From: JAVKSL01 sp039583695
GTDB lineage: Bacteria > Actinomycetota > Acidimicrobiia > Acidimicrobiales > JAJPHD01
NCBI GenBank assembly: GCA_039583695.1
Contig: JAVKSL010000041.1
Coordinates: 1-26,426 of the forward strand
Direction: 5' to 3'
Length of the DNA stretch: 26,426 nucleotides
Position 1 is the first letter of the stretch. Each line of letters opens with the position of its first letter. The position numbers and the translations under genes were made by a program. The notes beneath the pieces were generated by a model. It made no database searches, had not been told where the DNA came from, and was given only the letters and a program-made list of their open reading frames with translations. Of the stretch, positions 1-7,368 are shown one piece after another.

Positions 1-68
1 GGGGGAGCCGGGTCGGCGGCAGGCGGCGGCGGCGCGACGGGGGGAGCCGGGTCGGCGGCAGGCGGCGC
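1..68 (+). repeat. 39-bp-period direct repeat coding a Gly/Ala linker
   Basis: Bases 1-28 and 40-67 are identical, an offset of 39 bases or 13 codons, so the repeat keeps frame. It encodes the sequence GGAGSAAGG twice. It lies in the flexible linker before the biotinyl domain, where length changes should be tolerated. Confidence 0.85.
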
Positions 69-480
69 GGCGGCGCCGGGGGGATCGTCTGAGGGGCGGG
101 TGCTCCGGGAGGTGGAGGCCGAGGTGGACGGGCGCCTCTACCAGGTCAAGCTGTGGGTCCCGGCGCCGTCGGCCCCCGGGGTCGCTCCGACCCCCCAGCC
201 CGCCATCGGGCTCCCGGCGTCACGGCGAGGACGCCCGGCCGCTGCCAGGGCGTCATCAGCCGCTGGCGACACTTCGCTGACCGTGCCGATGCAGGGCACC
301 ATCGTCGCGGTGGCGGTGAGCCCCGGCGACACCGTGGAGATCGGCCAGACCATCTGTGTGCTCGAAGCGATGAAGATGGAGAACGCGATCACCGCCGAGC
401 GCTCCGGAACGGTGACCGAGGTCAGAGTATCCCCCGGCGACAGCGTCGGAGCTGGCGACGTGGTCGCGGTGATCGGCTAA
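1..480 (+). CDS. Biotin carboxyl carrier domain, C-terminal end of an acyl-CoA carboxylase subunit (5' partial)
   Basis: The frame is open from base 1 to a TAA at 478-480, so the gene begins outside the window. The visible part has a Gly/Ala-rich linker (about 33 residues), a short segment VEAEVDGRLYQVKLWVP, a second Ala/Pro/Arg linker, and a complete biotinyl domain of about 70 residues. The biotinylation motif EAMKMEN, with the target Lys between the two Met, is intact, and the domain ends with the usual D-V-V-A-V-I-G strand. In the family, this lysine carries biotin, which moves CO2 from the biotin carboxylase to the carboxyltransferase. The fold order resembles the end of actinobacterial AccA3-type alpha subunits, where biotin carboxylase and carrier are fused. 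A separate AccB or a decarboxylase subunit is also possible because the carboxylase part is not visible. A GTG at 100 could be misread as the start, but the frame continues upstream. Confidence 0.85.
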   Translation, partial: GGAGSAAGGGGATGGAGSAAGGAAAPGGSSEGRVLREVEAEVDGRLYQVKLWVPAPSAPGVAPTPQPAIGLPASRRGRPAAARASSAAGDTSLTVPMQGTIVAVAVSPGDTVEIGQTICVLEAMKMENAITAERSGTVTEVRVSPGDSVGAGDVVAVIG

Positions 481-491
481 ACCCCATAGTC

Positions 492-1646
492 GTGGCCACG
501 ACGCACGACACCGCCAAGGCCAAGGCCACCCTGGCCGGCATTGTGGACAGTCACTTCGACGCCCTGCGCGCCCTTAGCCACACCATTCACGCCCACCCCG
601 AGCTGGCATTCGAGGAGGAACGCTCCGCTCGCTGGGTTGCCGAGGCACTGGCGGACGGCGGCTTCGACGTGGAGGCGGGAGTGTGCAACCTGCCCACCGC
701 GTTCGTGGCGAGCGCCGGCACCGGCCCCCTGGTGGTTGCGATCTGCGCCGAGTACGACGCCCTTCCGGGCATCGGCCACGCATGCGGGCACAACATCATC
801 GCCGCGGCGGCAGTCGGCGCTGGGGTGGCCCTTGGCGCGCTGGCCGACGAGCTGGGGATCACGGTAAAGATCATGGGCACTCCGGCGGAAGAAGGTGGCG
901 GGGGTAAGATCCTCATGCTGGAGCGTGGCGCCTTCGAAGGTGTGCACGCGGCGATGATGGTGCATCCTGCGCCGGTCGAGGCCGACCGGATGCACTGCCT
1001 GGCGGTCGCTCACCTGGGGATCAGCTACACCGGCAAGACGGCTCATGCCTCTGGCTACCCCGACAAAGGGATCAACGCCGCCGATGCTTTGACCGTCGCC
1101 CAAGTTGGCATCGGGCTGCTCCGCCAGCACATGCACCCCGGCGACCAGGTGCACGGGATCGTCACCCACGGAGGCGATGCCCCCAACGTGATCCCGGCCC
1201 ACACCTCGGCGCACTACCTCGTGCGCAGCGCCACGCTCGAGTCCCTGGCAGAGGTGGAGCCCCGGGTGAGGCGCTGCTTCGAGGCAGGGGCGCTGGCGAC
1301 CGGTGCCGTCATGGGGATAGTCGCATTGTCGCCGCCGTACTCGGAGCTGCGCACCGACGAGGCTATGGCCGCCGCGTGGCGCGCCAATGCGAATGAGCTG
1401 GGTCGCTCGTTCCCCCCACCGGATCAGCAGATGAGGGGTGGGTCGACGGACATGGGCAACATCTCCCTGGCTATACCGTCGATCCACCCGATGCTGGGCA
1501 TCGACTCGTTGCCGGCCGTGAACCACCAGGCCGAGTTCGCTGCTGCCTGCATCACTCCAACCGCCGACCGCGCCCTTCGAGACGGCGCCATCGCTATGGC
1601 ATGGACCGCCCTGGACCTGGCAAGCGACTGGCCGGCAACATCGTAA
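492..1646 (+). CDS. M20 family metal-dependent amidohydrolase/peptidase
   Basis: This 384-residue protein matches the M20D amidohydrolase layout (AbgA/AbgB, aminoacylase and carboxypeptidase relatives). The family hydrolyses amide or peptide bonds in small substrates using two metal ions in the cytoplasm. Visible motifs include HTIHAHPELAFEEE near residue 35, the metal-binding stretch CAEYDALPGIGHACGHN near residue 85, GTPAEEGGGGK with the catalytic Glu pair near 130, the lid-domain start TGKTAHASGYP, and a final metal-binding His in PAVNHQAEF near residue 345. The only in-frame start before the conserved region is GTG at 492, 12 bases after the preceding stop; no clear Shine-Dalgarno sequence is visible. 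The gene ends exactly at the edge of the scaffold gap with a TAA, so it is probably complete. Substrate cannot be read from sequence; p-aminobenzoyl-glutamate or N-acyl amino acids are possible. Confidence 0.88.
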   Translation: MATTHDTAKAKATLAGIVDSHFDALRALSHTIHAHPELAFEEERSARWVAEALADGGFDVEAGVCNLPTAFVASAGTGPLVVAICAEYDALPGIGHACGHNIIAAAAVGAGVALGALADELGITVKIMGTPAEEGGGGKILMLERGAFEGVHAAMMVHPAPVEADRMHCLAVAHLGISYTGKTAHASGYPDKGINAADALTVAQVGIGLLRQHMHPGDQVHGIVTHGGDAPNVIPAHTSAHYLVRSATLESLAEVEPRVRRCFEAGALATGAVMGIVALSPPYSELRTDEAMAAAWRANANELGRSFPPPDQQMRGGSTDMGNISLAIPSIHPMLGIDSLPAVNHQAEFAAACITPTADRALRDGAIAMAWTALDLASDWPATS

Positions 1647-1746
1647 NNNNNNNNNNNNNNNNNNNNNNNNNNNNNNNNNNNNNNNNNNNNNNNNNNNNNN
1701 NNNNNNNNNNNNNNNNNNNNNNNNNNNNNNNNNNNNNNNNNNNNNN
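1647..1746. other. Scaffold gap of 100 N
   Basis: There are exactly 100 unknown bases, a conventional placeholder, so the true length is unknown. It hides the first 13 or so codons of purA and whatever promoter it has. Confidence 0.99.
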
Positions 1747-2994
1747 GAGGGCAAGGGCAAGCTGACCGACCTGCTGGCTGCGGAGATGCAGGTGGTGGTG
1801 CGCTACCAGGGCGGGCACAACGCCGGGCACACCATCGTCGTGGGCGAGGAGACCTTTGCCCTGCAGCTGGTGCCCAGCGGGATCCTGTACCCTCACATCA
1901 CTGCGGTGATCGGCAACGGGGTGGTGGTCGAGCCGGGCGTGCTGCTCGACGAGCTGGACACGCTGAGCGCCAAGGGGGTGGACTGCTCGCGATGCTGCGT
2001 GAGCGGCAACGCGCATTTGATAATGCCCTGGCATACCGAGCTGGACCGCATGACCGAGCGCTACCTGGGCAAGAACAAGCTCGGCACCACCCGCCGAGGC
2101 ATCGGCCCAGCTTATGCCGACAAGGCGGCACGGGTGGGCTTGCGGGTGCAGGATCTCCTCGACGCCAAGATCTTCCGCCAGAAGCTGGAGGTGGTCCTCA
2201 AGGAGAAGAACTCCATCCTGGCCAAGGTGTACAATCAGCTCCCCCTGTCGGCGGACGAGATATCCGACCGCTACCTCGGCGAGTATGCGCCGCGCATCGA
2301 GCCTTTGATCGCCGACACGGTGACCCTCGTCCACGATGCCCTCGCGGCGGGGAGCAACGTCCTGCTGGAGGGCGCCCAGGCCACATTCTTGGACGTCGAT
2401 CACGGGACCTACCCCTTCGTCACCTCCTCCAACCCGGTTGCCGGCGGCGCGTGCATCGGGGCTGGCATCGGGCCCAGGGACATCGGCCGGGTCATCGGCA
2501 TAGCCAAGGCTTATGTCACCCGGGTGGGCTCCGGTCCTTTCCCCACCGAGCTGGAGGGTGACCAGGCGGAGGCCCTGGTGGAGCGGGGCCACGAGTTCGG
2601 CACCAACACCGGGCGGCGACGCCGGCCCGGATGGTTCGACGCGGTGATGCTGCGCCAGGCAGTGCGGCTCAACTCGCTCTCGGAGATCGGGCTCACCAAG
2701 CTGGATGTGCTCGACGAGCTCGACATCGTGAAGGTGTGCGTGGGCTACCGAGACCCCACGGACGGGTGCTGCTACGACTTCGTGCCCTATCATCAGTCCG
2801 TGCTGCACCGGGTGACTCCGATCTACGAGGAGTTCCCCGGCTGGCGGACCGACCTGACAGGAGCTACGGCAACTGCCGACCTGCCCGAGAGAGCCAGGTC
2901 CTATGTGAGCCGACTGGCCGAGCTGGCAGGAGTGCCCGTGTCCCTGGTGGGTGTGGGACCTGGTCGGGACCAGTTCGTGAGGTTCATCGAGTGA
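1747..2994 (+). CDS. purA: Adenylosuccinate synthase (5' end lost in gap)
   Basis: PurA joins IMP and aspartate using GTP to give adenylosuccinate, the first step from IMP to AMP. The frame emerges from the gap inside the P-loop (EGKGK of GDEGKGK), so roughly 13 residues are missing; the remaining 415 residues agree with the usual 425-430. Visible motifs are the catalytic-His loop GGHNAGHT, the IMP loop LGTTRRGIGPAYADK, the segment DHGTYPFVTSSNP, the aspartate/GTP loop GTNTGRRRRPGWFD, and LTKLDVLD, which contributes to guanine recognition. It leads a tight purine operon and overlaps purD by four bases (GTGA at 2991-2994). Confidence 0.97.
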   Translation, partial: EGKGKLTDLLAAEMQVVVRYQGGHNAGHTIVVGEETFALQLVPSGILYPHITAVIGNGVVVEPGVLLDELDTLSAKGVDCSRCCVSGNAHLIMPWHTELDRMTERYLGKNKLGTTRRGIGPAYADKAARVGLRVQDLLDAKIFRQKLEVVLKEKNSILAKVYNQLPLSADEISDRYLGEYAPRIEPLIADTVTLVHDALAAGSNVLLEGAQATFLDVDHGTYPFVTSSNPVAGGACIGAGIGPRDIGRVIGIAKAYVTRVGSGPFPTELEGDQAEALVERGHEFGTNTGRRRRPGWFDAVMLRQAVRLNSLSEIGLTKLDVLDELDIVKVCVGYRDPTDGCCYDFVPYHQSVLHRVTPIYEEFPGWRTDLTGATATADLPERARSYVSRLAELAGVPVSLVGVGPGRDQFVRFIE

Positions 2995-4319
2995 AGGTTT
3001 GCATTGTCGGCAGCGCTGGGCGCGAGCACGCCCTGGCGCTCGCCCTGGCTCGCACAGCCGAGGTGGTGGTGGTTCCGGGTAACCCGGGGATGGGACGGGG
3101 CGACCGGCCGGGCACCGGCCTGATCACCTGCACCGGGTCTCCCCCCGACGAGGTCGAGGCCGACCTATTTGTCATCGGGCCCGAGGGCCCGCTGGTAGCT
3201 GGCCTCGCCGACCGGCTGCGGGCCGCAGGGCGGCTGGTCCTCGGGCCGGGGGCCGACGGAGCCCGACTCGAGGGCTCCAAGGCGTGGATGAAGGAGGTCC
3301 TGGCCGCGGCGCGCATCCCCACTGCGCGCCACCAGGTGTTCGACCAGCTCGAAGCCGCACTCGCCTACCTGGCCTCCTCGAGCCCACCCTACGTGATCAA
3401 GACCGACGGCCTCGCCGCCGGCAAGGGGGTCCTGGTCACCTCGTCACTCAGCGACGCCGAAGCCGACGTGGCAGCCAAGCTGTCGGGGAGCGCATTTGGC
3501 GCCGCCGGGCGCACGGTCGTCATCGAGGAGTTCCTTGCCGGCACCGAGCTTTCCCTGCTCGCCCTTTGCGACGGGCGCCGGGCCATCCCGCTGTCCCCGG
3601 CCCAGGACTTCAAGCGGCTTCTCGACGGCGACGCCGGGCCCAACACCGGAGGGATGGGCGCCTACTCGCCGGTCCCAGGCGTGGGCGACCACCTCGTCGA
3701 GTCAATCGTCGAGACCGCCTTGGAGCCACTGCTGGCCGAGCTGCGGCGGCGGGGTATCGACTACCGGGGAGTGCTCTACGCCGGGCTGATGCTCACCGAG
3801 GACGGTCCAAAGGTGCTGGAGCTCAACGTGCGTCTCGGTGACCCCGAGACCCAGGCGGTGCTGCCCCGGCTGAGCTCCGCCACCGACCTGGCCGAGCTGT
3901 GCGCCCAGACCGCCAGCGGGAAGCTGACCAGCGCCCCCAGCTTCCGCGAGGACACCTGCGTGACCGTGGTGCTAGCGGCGCAGGGATACCCGACCGACCC
4001 CCGTCGGGGCGACCTCATCCACGGGCTGGACAAGGTACAAGCCGGCGCCACTGTCTTCCACGCGGCCACTGCCCTCGACCCATCGGGTCGTGTGGTCACC
4101 AACGGAGGCCGGATACTGAGCGTGAGCGCCCTTGGCCCGACCCTTGGCGACGCCCGGGACCGGGCCTACGAAGCGGTGCGCCACATCTCCTGGCCAGGAA
4201 TGTCCTACCGCCACGACATCGCCCAGGCCGCGGCGATCGCCGAGGTCGAGGAGATAATCTTTGGCCGGGCCGGGCTGTGCAACGAGGAGATCTGCTCCAC
4301 CGAGGAGGGATGCATGTGA
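2991..4319 (+). CDS. purD: Phosphoribosylamine-glycine ligase
   Basis: PurD is the ATP-grasp enzyme that condenses phosphoribosylamine with glycine to GAR, step two of purine synthesis. The 442-residue product starts VKVCIVGSAGREHALA, the typical PurD Rossmann-like N-terminus, continues with GPEGPLVAGLAD, the ATP-grasp segments VIKTDGLAAGKGV and DFKRLLDGDAGPNTGGMGAYSP, and LNVRLGDPETQ with metal-binding Glu/Asn residues. Most homologues have NVRFGDPETQ, so the Leu is a mild variant. The GTG at 2991 overlaps the purA stop as GTGA, supporting this start and translational coupling. The product is about 15-20 residues longer than E. coli PurD; the tail after FGRAGLCNEE contains two extra Cys and looks lineage-specific. 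Confidence 0.97.
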   Translation: MKVCIVGSAGREHALALALARTAEVVVVPGNPGMGRGDRPGTGLITCTGSPPDEVEADLFVIGPEGPLVAGLADRLRAAGRLVLGPGADGARLEGSKAWMKEVLAAARIPTARHQVFDQLEAALAYLASSSPPYVIKTDGLAAGKGVLVTSSLSDAEADVAAKLSGSAFGAAGRTVVIEEFLAGTELSLLALCDGRRAIPLSPAQDFKRLLDGDAGPNTGGMGAYSPVPGVGDHLVESIVETALEPLLAELRRRGIDYRGVLYAGLMLTEDGPKVLELNVRLGDPETQAVLPRLSSATDLAELCAQTASGKLTSAPSFREDTCVTVVLAAQGYPTDPRRGDLIHGLDKVQAGATVFHAATALDPSGRVVTNGGRILSVSALGPTLGDARDRAYEAVRHISWPGMSYRHDIAQAAAIAEVEEIIFGRAGLCNEEICSTEEGCM

Positions 4320-4762
4320 AGGTCGCTGTCTTGATGGGATCGCGCAGTGACGCCGAGCGGATGGCCCCGGCGACCGAGTGGCTGGGCCGCTTCGGCGTCG
4401 AGGCGTCCGAGCTGGTGCTGTCCGCACACCGCAGCCCCCAGGCTGTGGCCGACTTCGCCAGTGGCGCCAGGGATGCCGGCTTCGGAGTGCTGATCTGCGG
4501 GGCTGGCATGGCAGCACACCTGGCAGGCGCCGTGGCTGCTCATACCACCCTCCCGGTGATCGGGGTACCCCTGTCGGGCAGCCCTCTGGGTGGCGTGGAC
4601 GCCCTGTACGCCACCGTGCAGATGCCCCGGGGCATCCCGGTGGCGACCGTGGCGGTTGACGGCGCGGCCAACGCGGCGGTGCTGGCCGTGGAGATGCTGG
4701 CCATCAACGACGCCGGGCTCGCGACCCAGCTAGCCGAGTTCCGGGCGGGAGGCGCCCGGTGA
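4316..4762 (+). CDS. purE: N5-carboxyaminoimidazole ribonucleotide mutase, class I
   Basis: PurE converts N5-CAIR to CAIR. The 148-residue product carries the class I signatures GSRSD near the N-terminus, SAHRSP near residue 40, and the active-site stretch GAGMAAHLAGAVAAHTTLPV around residue 60. Class I enzymes need PurK, which is not in the window. Two starts are close: ATG at 4310 and GTG at 4316. GGAGGG at 4304-4309 touches the ATG but sits six bases from the GTG, and the GTG forms the same GTGA overlap with the purD stop that is seen at other pur junctions, so 4316 is preferred. The stop lies inside the first copy of a tandem duplication shared with the purB start. Confidence 0.96.
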   Translation: MKVAVLMGSRSDAERMAPATEWLGRFGVEASELVLSAHRSPQAVADFASGARDAGFGVLICGAGMAAHLAGAVAAHTTLPVIGVPLSGSPLGGVDALYATVQMPRGIPVATVAVDGAANAAVLAVEMLAINDAGLATQLAEFRAGGAR

Positions 4763-4790
4763 TCCCCGCTGGAGGCGCCCGGTGATCCCC
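4748..4790 (+). repeat. Tandem duplication spanning purE stop and purB start
   Basis: The 20-mer GGAGGCGCCCGGTGATCCCC occurs at 4748-4767 and again at 4771-4790. Each copy contains a Shine-Dalgarno-like GGAGG, six spacer bases and GTGATC. The first copy supplies the purE stop (TGA 4760-4762); the second supplies the purB RBS and GTG start at 4782. The C-run is four long in copy 1 and five in copy 2. Because of this one-base difference, a GTG at 4759 reads only eight codons and stops at 4783-4785, again as a GTGA overlap with the purB start. Confidence 0.9.
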
Positions 4791-6098
4791 CGCTACTCCC
4801 CTCCGGAGATGGCCGCGCTGTGGTCGGACGAGGCGCGCTTCGCCCTGTGGCTAGAGGTGGAGGTGCTCGCAGTCGAAGGTTGGGCGTCGGTGGGTGTGGT
4901 GCCACCGGCCGACGCCGCCACGGTCCGCAACAAGGCGCCAGTCACCGACGCTGCATTCGTCACGGCGGTCGCCAGGCGTGAGGCGGTGACCGATCACGAC
5001 GTGGCCGCCTTCGTGGACGTGGTCCAAGAGGCCATCGGTCCTCCCGCCGGTGCCTGGGTCCACTACGGGCTCACCTCCTCCGATGTCGTCGACACGACCC
5101 TTTGCGCCACCCTCGTCAAGTCTGCGGACCTGCTGATCGCCGCGACGGATGACCTCATAGCGGCGCTGGCTCGCCGGGCGAGGGAGCTCGCCACGACCGC
5201 CACCGTGGGACGAACGCATGGGATCCATGCCGAGCCGGTGTCCTTCGGCGCCAAGCTGGCTCTGTGGTGCGCCCAGGTCGACCGCGACCGGGGGCGCCTG
5301 TGCGCCGCCCGTCGCCAGATCGCGGTGGGCAAGCTGTCCGGAGCTGTCGGGACATACGCTACCGTCGAGCCTGCGGTCGAGGCCCACGTCTGCGCGGCCA
5401 TAGGACTGCGAGCAGTCCCAGCCACCCAGGTCATCTCCAGGGACCGCCACGCCGAGTACCTCTGGGCCTGCGCATCGGTGGGCGCAACAGTCGAGATGAT
5501 CGCCACCGAGCTGCGCCACCTCCAACGGACCGAGGTGGCGGAGGTCTCCGAACCGTTCGGGGAAGCCCAGAAGGGCTCCTCCGCCATGCCTCACAAGCGC
5601 AACCCCTGGAGGTCAGAGCAGCTTTGCGGGCTGGCCAGGCTGCTGCGAAGCTACGTGAGCCCAGCCCTCGAGGACGTGGCACTGTGGCACGAGCGGGACA
5701 TCTCGCACTCCTCGGTGGAACGGGTCGTGCTCCCCGACGCCTCGCTGCTCACCTACCACCTGCTGCGCCGGGTCACCGGTATCATCGAGGCAATGGTGAT
5801 ACACGCCGATCGGATGCGCGAGAACCTGGAGTCCTCCCACGGAGTGGTGTTCTCCCAGCCAGTCCTGTTGGCCCTGGTGACCAAGGGACTCAGCCGGGAC
5901 GCGGCGTACCGCATCGTCCAGCGCGACGCTCGAGCCGCATGGGAGACCGGCAAATCCCTCCGATCAGTCCTGGAAGGAGACCCCGAAGTGACCCTCTCCG
6001 ACGCAGAGCTCGACCAGGCCTTCAGCCTCGATCGAGCGCTGAGGCACACGCACCGGGCCATCGACGCCCTGAACGAGATACCGGGTGCGCAGCCGTGA
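4782..6098 (+). CDS. purB: Adenylosuccinate lyase
   Basis: PurB is a fumarase/aspartase-superfamily lyase that releases fumarate from SAICAR and from adenylosuccinate, so it acts in both IMP and AMP branches. The 438-residue protein has the superfamily blocks HYGLTSSDVVDT near residue 92, GRTHGIHAEPVSFG near 145 with the catalytic-region His, and the signature SSAMPHKRNPWRSE near 267 containing the mobile loop. Length is normal for the compact bacterial PurB type. The GTG at 4782 has GGAGG at 4771-4775 six bases upstream, and MIPRYSPPEMAALWSDEARF is a typical N-terminus. The start lies in the second copy of a tandem duplication. If the missing C in copy 1 were an assembly error, translation could begin in frame at 4759 and add eight residues. 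Confidence 0.97.
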   Translation: MIPRYSPPEMAALWSDEARFALWLEVEVLAVEGWASVGVVPPADAATVRNKAPVTDAAFVTAVARREAVTDHDVAAFVDVVQEAIGPPAGAWVHYGLTSSDVVDTTLCATLVKSADLLIAATDDLIAALARRARELATTATVGRTHGIHAEPVSFGAKLALWCAQVDRDRGRLCAARRQIAVGKLSGAVGTYATVEPAVEAHVCAAIGLRAVPATQVISRDRHAEYLWACASVGATVEMIATELRHLQRTEVAEVSEPFGEAQKGSSAMPHKRNPWRSEQLCGLARLLRSYVSPALEDVALWHERDISHSSVERVVLPDASLLTYHLLRRVTGIIEAMVIHADRMRENLESSHGVVFSQPVLLALVTKGLSRDAAYRIVQRDARAAWETGKSLRSVLEGDPEVTLSDAELDQAFSLDRALRHTHRAIDALNEIPGAQP

Positions 6099-7054
6099 AC
6101 CGACCCAAGGCGCCAAGCAGCTGGGGCTTGACGGCCCCAACGCAGGCCAATCCAGAGATCACCCTGGTCTACTCCGGCAAGGTGAGAGACATCTATGACG
6201 TCGGTGACGACCGGCTGCTGATGGTGGCCTCGGACCGGATCTCAGCCTTCGACGTGGTCCTGCCCGAGCCCATCCCCGGAAAGGGCCGGGTGCTCACCGG
6301 CCTCACCGCCTTCTGGCTGGACGAGCTTTCCGGGCTGGCCCCCAGCCACCTGCTCACGACCTATCCGAAGTACTTCCCACCGGCAGCCGAGGCGATGCCC
6401 GACGTGGCCGGACGGTCCATGCTCGTGCGCCGGGCCGAGATGCTCCCCATCGAGTGCATCGTGCGGGGTTACCTCTCCGGCTCGGCTTGGAAAGAGTACT
6501 GTGCCACCCAGACCGTTCACGGATCGCCACTTCGGCCCGGGATGGCCGAATCAGAGCGCCTGGACGAGCCCATGTTCACCCCTTCCACCAAGGCCGCCTC
6601 GGGCCACGACGAGAACATCACCCGGGAGCGCGCAGCCGAGCTGGTTGGTGAGAAGGTGGCCAAGCAGGCTGAGGAGCTGTGCCTGCGGGCGTACGAGGTA
6701 GCCGCCGCGTGGGCCGCCAAGCAGGGGATCCTCATCGCCGACACCAAGTTCGAGCTGGGATTCATCGACGGCAAGCTGGCGTTTTGCGACGAGGTGCTCA
6801 CCCCGGACTCGTCCCGGTTCTGGGCCATGGATACCTGGTCGCCCGGGTCCACGCCTCCATCGTTCGACAAGCAGCCAGTGCGGGACTGGCTCGAGGCGAG
6901 CGGGTGGGACAAGTCCCCGCCGCCGCCGCATTTGCCCGAGGAGGTTGTGACAGCCACCGCCGAGCGCTACGCCAGGGCTTTCGAGCTGCTCACTGGTGTC
7001 GCGCTCGCCGCCTGGGACGGACGGCGAACATGGATGAGCGCCAGCCCGGGGTGA
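6095..7054 (+). CDS. purC: Phosphoribosylaminoimidazole-succinocarboxamide synthase
   Basis: PurC (SAICAR synthase) couples CAIR with aspartate using ATP; PurB then splits the product. The 319-residue protein contains YSGKVRDIYDVGDDRLLMVASDRISAFD near the N-terminus, the segment ECIVRGYLSGSAWKEY near residue 120, and the later ATP/metal region IADTKFELGF and DEVLTPDSSRFW around 215-250. These are the classic blocks of the longer (about 300 residue) PurC type. The GTG at 6095 overlaps the purB stop as GTGA. A short N-terminal extension rich in Pro/Ser precedes the conserved domain. Confidence 0.97.
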   Translation: MNRPKAPSSWGLTAPTQANPEITLVYSGKVRDIYDVGDDRLLMVASDRISAFDVVLPEPIPGKGRVLTGLTAFWLDELSGLAPSHLLTTYPKYFPPAAEAMPDVAGRSMLVRRAEMLPIECIVRGYLSGSAWKEYCATQTVHGSPLRPGMAESERLDEPMFTPSTKAASGHDENITRERAAELVGEKVAKQAEELCLRAYEVAAAWAAKQGILIADTKFELGFIDGKLAFCDEVLTPDSSRFWAMDTWSPGSTPPSFDKQPVRDWLEASGWDKSPPPPHLPEEVVTATAERYARAFELLTGVALAAWDGRRTWMSASPG

Positions 7055-7302
7055 TCTACCACGCCCTGGTCGAAGTACGCCTGCGCAGCGGGATCGCCGA
7101 CCCTGCGGGGGCCACCATCGAGGCCGCCCTGCCCGCCCTGGGCTTCGAGGGCATCCGGGACGTCAGGATGGGCAAGTCGATCCGGATGGAGGTGGAGGCA
7201 CCCGACGAGCACAGCGCCCGGGACCAGGTGGACCAGCTGTGCCGTCGCCTGCTGGCCAACCCGGTGATCGAGGAGGCCGAGGTCCTGCTCACGCTGGCGT
7301 GA
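7051..7302 (+). CDS. purS: Phosphoribosylformylglycinamidine synthase subunit PurS
   Basis: PurS is the small subunit that bridges PurQ and PurL in the three-part FGAM synthase. The 83-residue product follows the family pattern: VEVRLRSGIADPAGATIEAAL, then LGF near residue 31, the VRMGKSIRM strand, and a C-terminal LLANPVIEEAEV. I chose GTG at 7051 because it forms a GTGA overlap with the purC stop like other pur junctions and gives the normal length. An ATG at 7030 would add seven residues and overlap purC by 25 bases. purQ and purL do not follow; the next gene is an unrelated oxidoreductase, so they must lie elsewhere. Confidence 0.92.
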   Translation: MIYHALVEVRLRSGIADPAGATIEAALPALGFEGIRDVRMGKSIRMEVEAPDEHSARDQVDQLCRRLLANPVIEEAEVLLTLA

Positions 7303-7304
7303 GC

Positions 7305-7342
7305 CAGCACGGCCGGGGAGTGGGCAGCACGGCCCGGGGAGT
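7305..7342 (+). repeat. Short imperfect tandem repeat after purS
   Basis: CAGCACGGCCGGGGAGT at 7305-7321 recurs at 7325-7342 with one extra C, in the 66-base spacer between purS and the next gene. No role is evident; it resembles the other slippage-type duplications in the window. Confidence 0.75.
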
Positions 7343-7368
7343 AGGTCCGCATCTCTAAGAATCCAGAC

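Noticed and set aside
153..491. Upstream extension of the amidohydrolase frame to 153
   Set aside because: The extra residues are an Arg/Gly-rich out-of-frame reading of the biotin-carrier gene; GTG 492 is the first plausible start.
7030..7050. ATG 7030 as the purS start
   Set aside because: It would overlap purC by 25 bases and add residues not usual in PurS; GTG 7051 matches the operon's GTGA pattern and family length. It remains possible.
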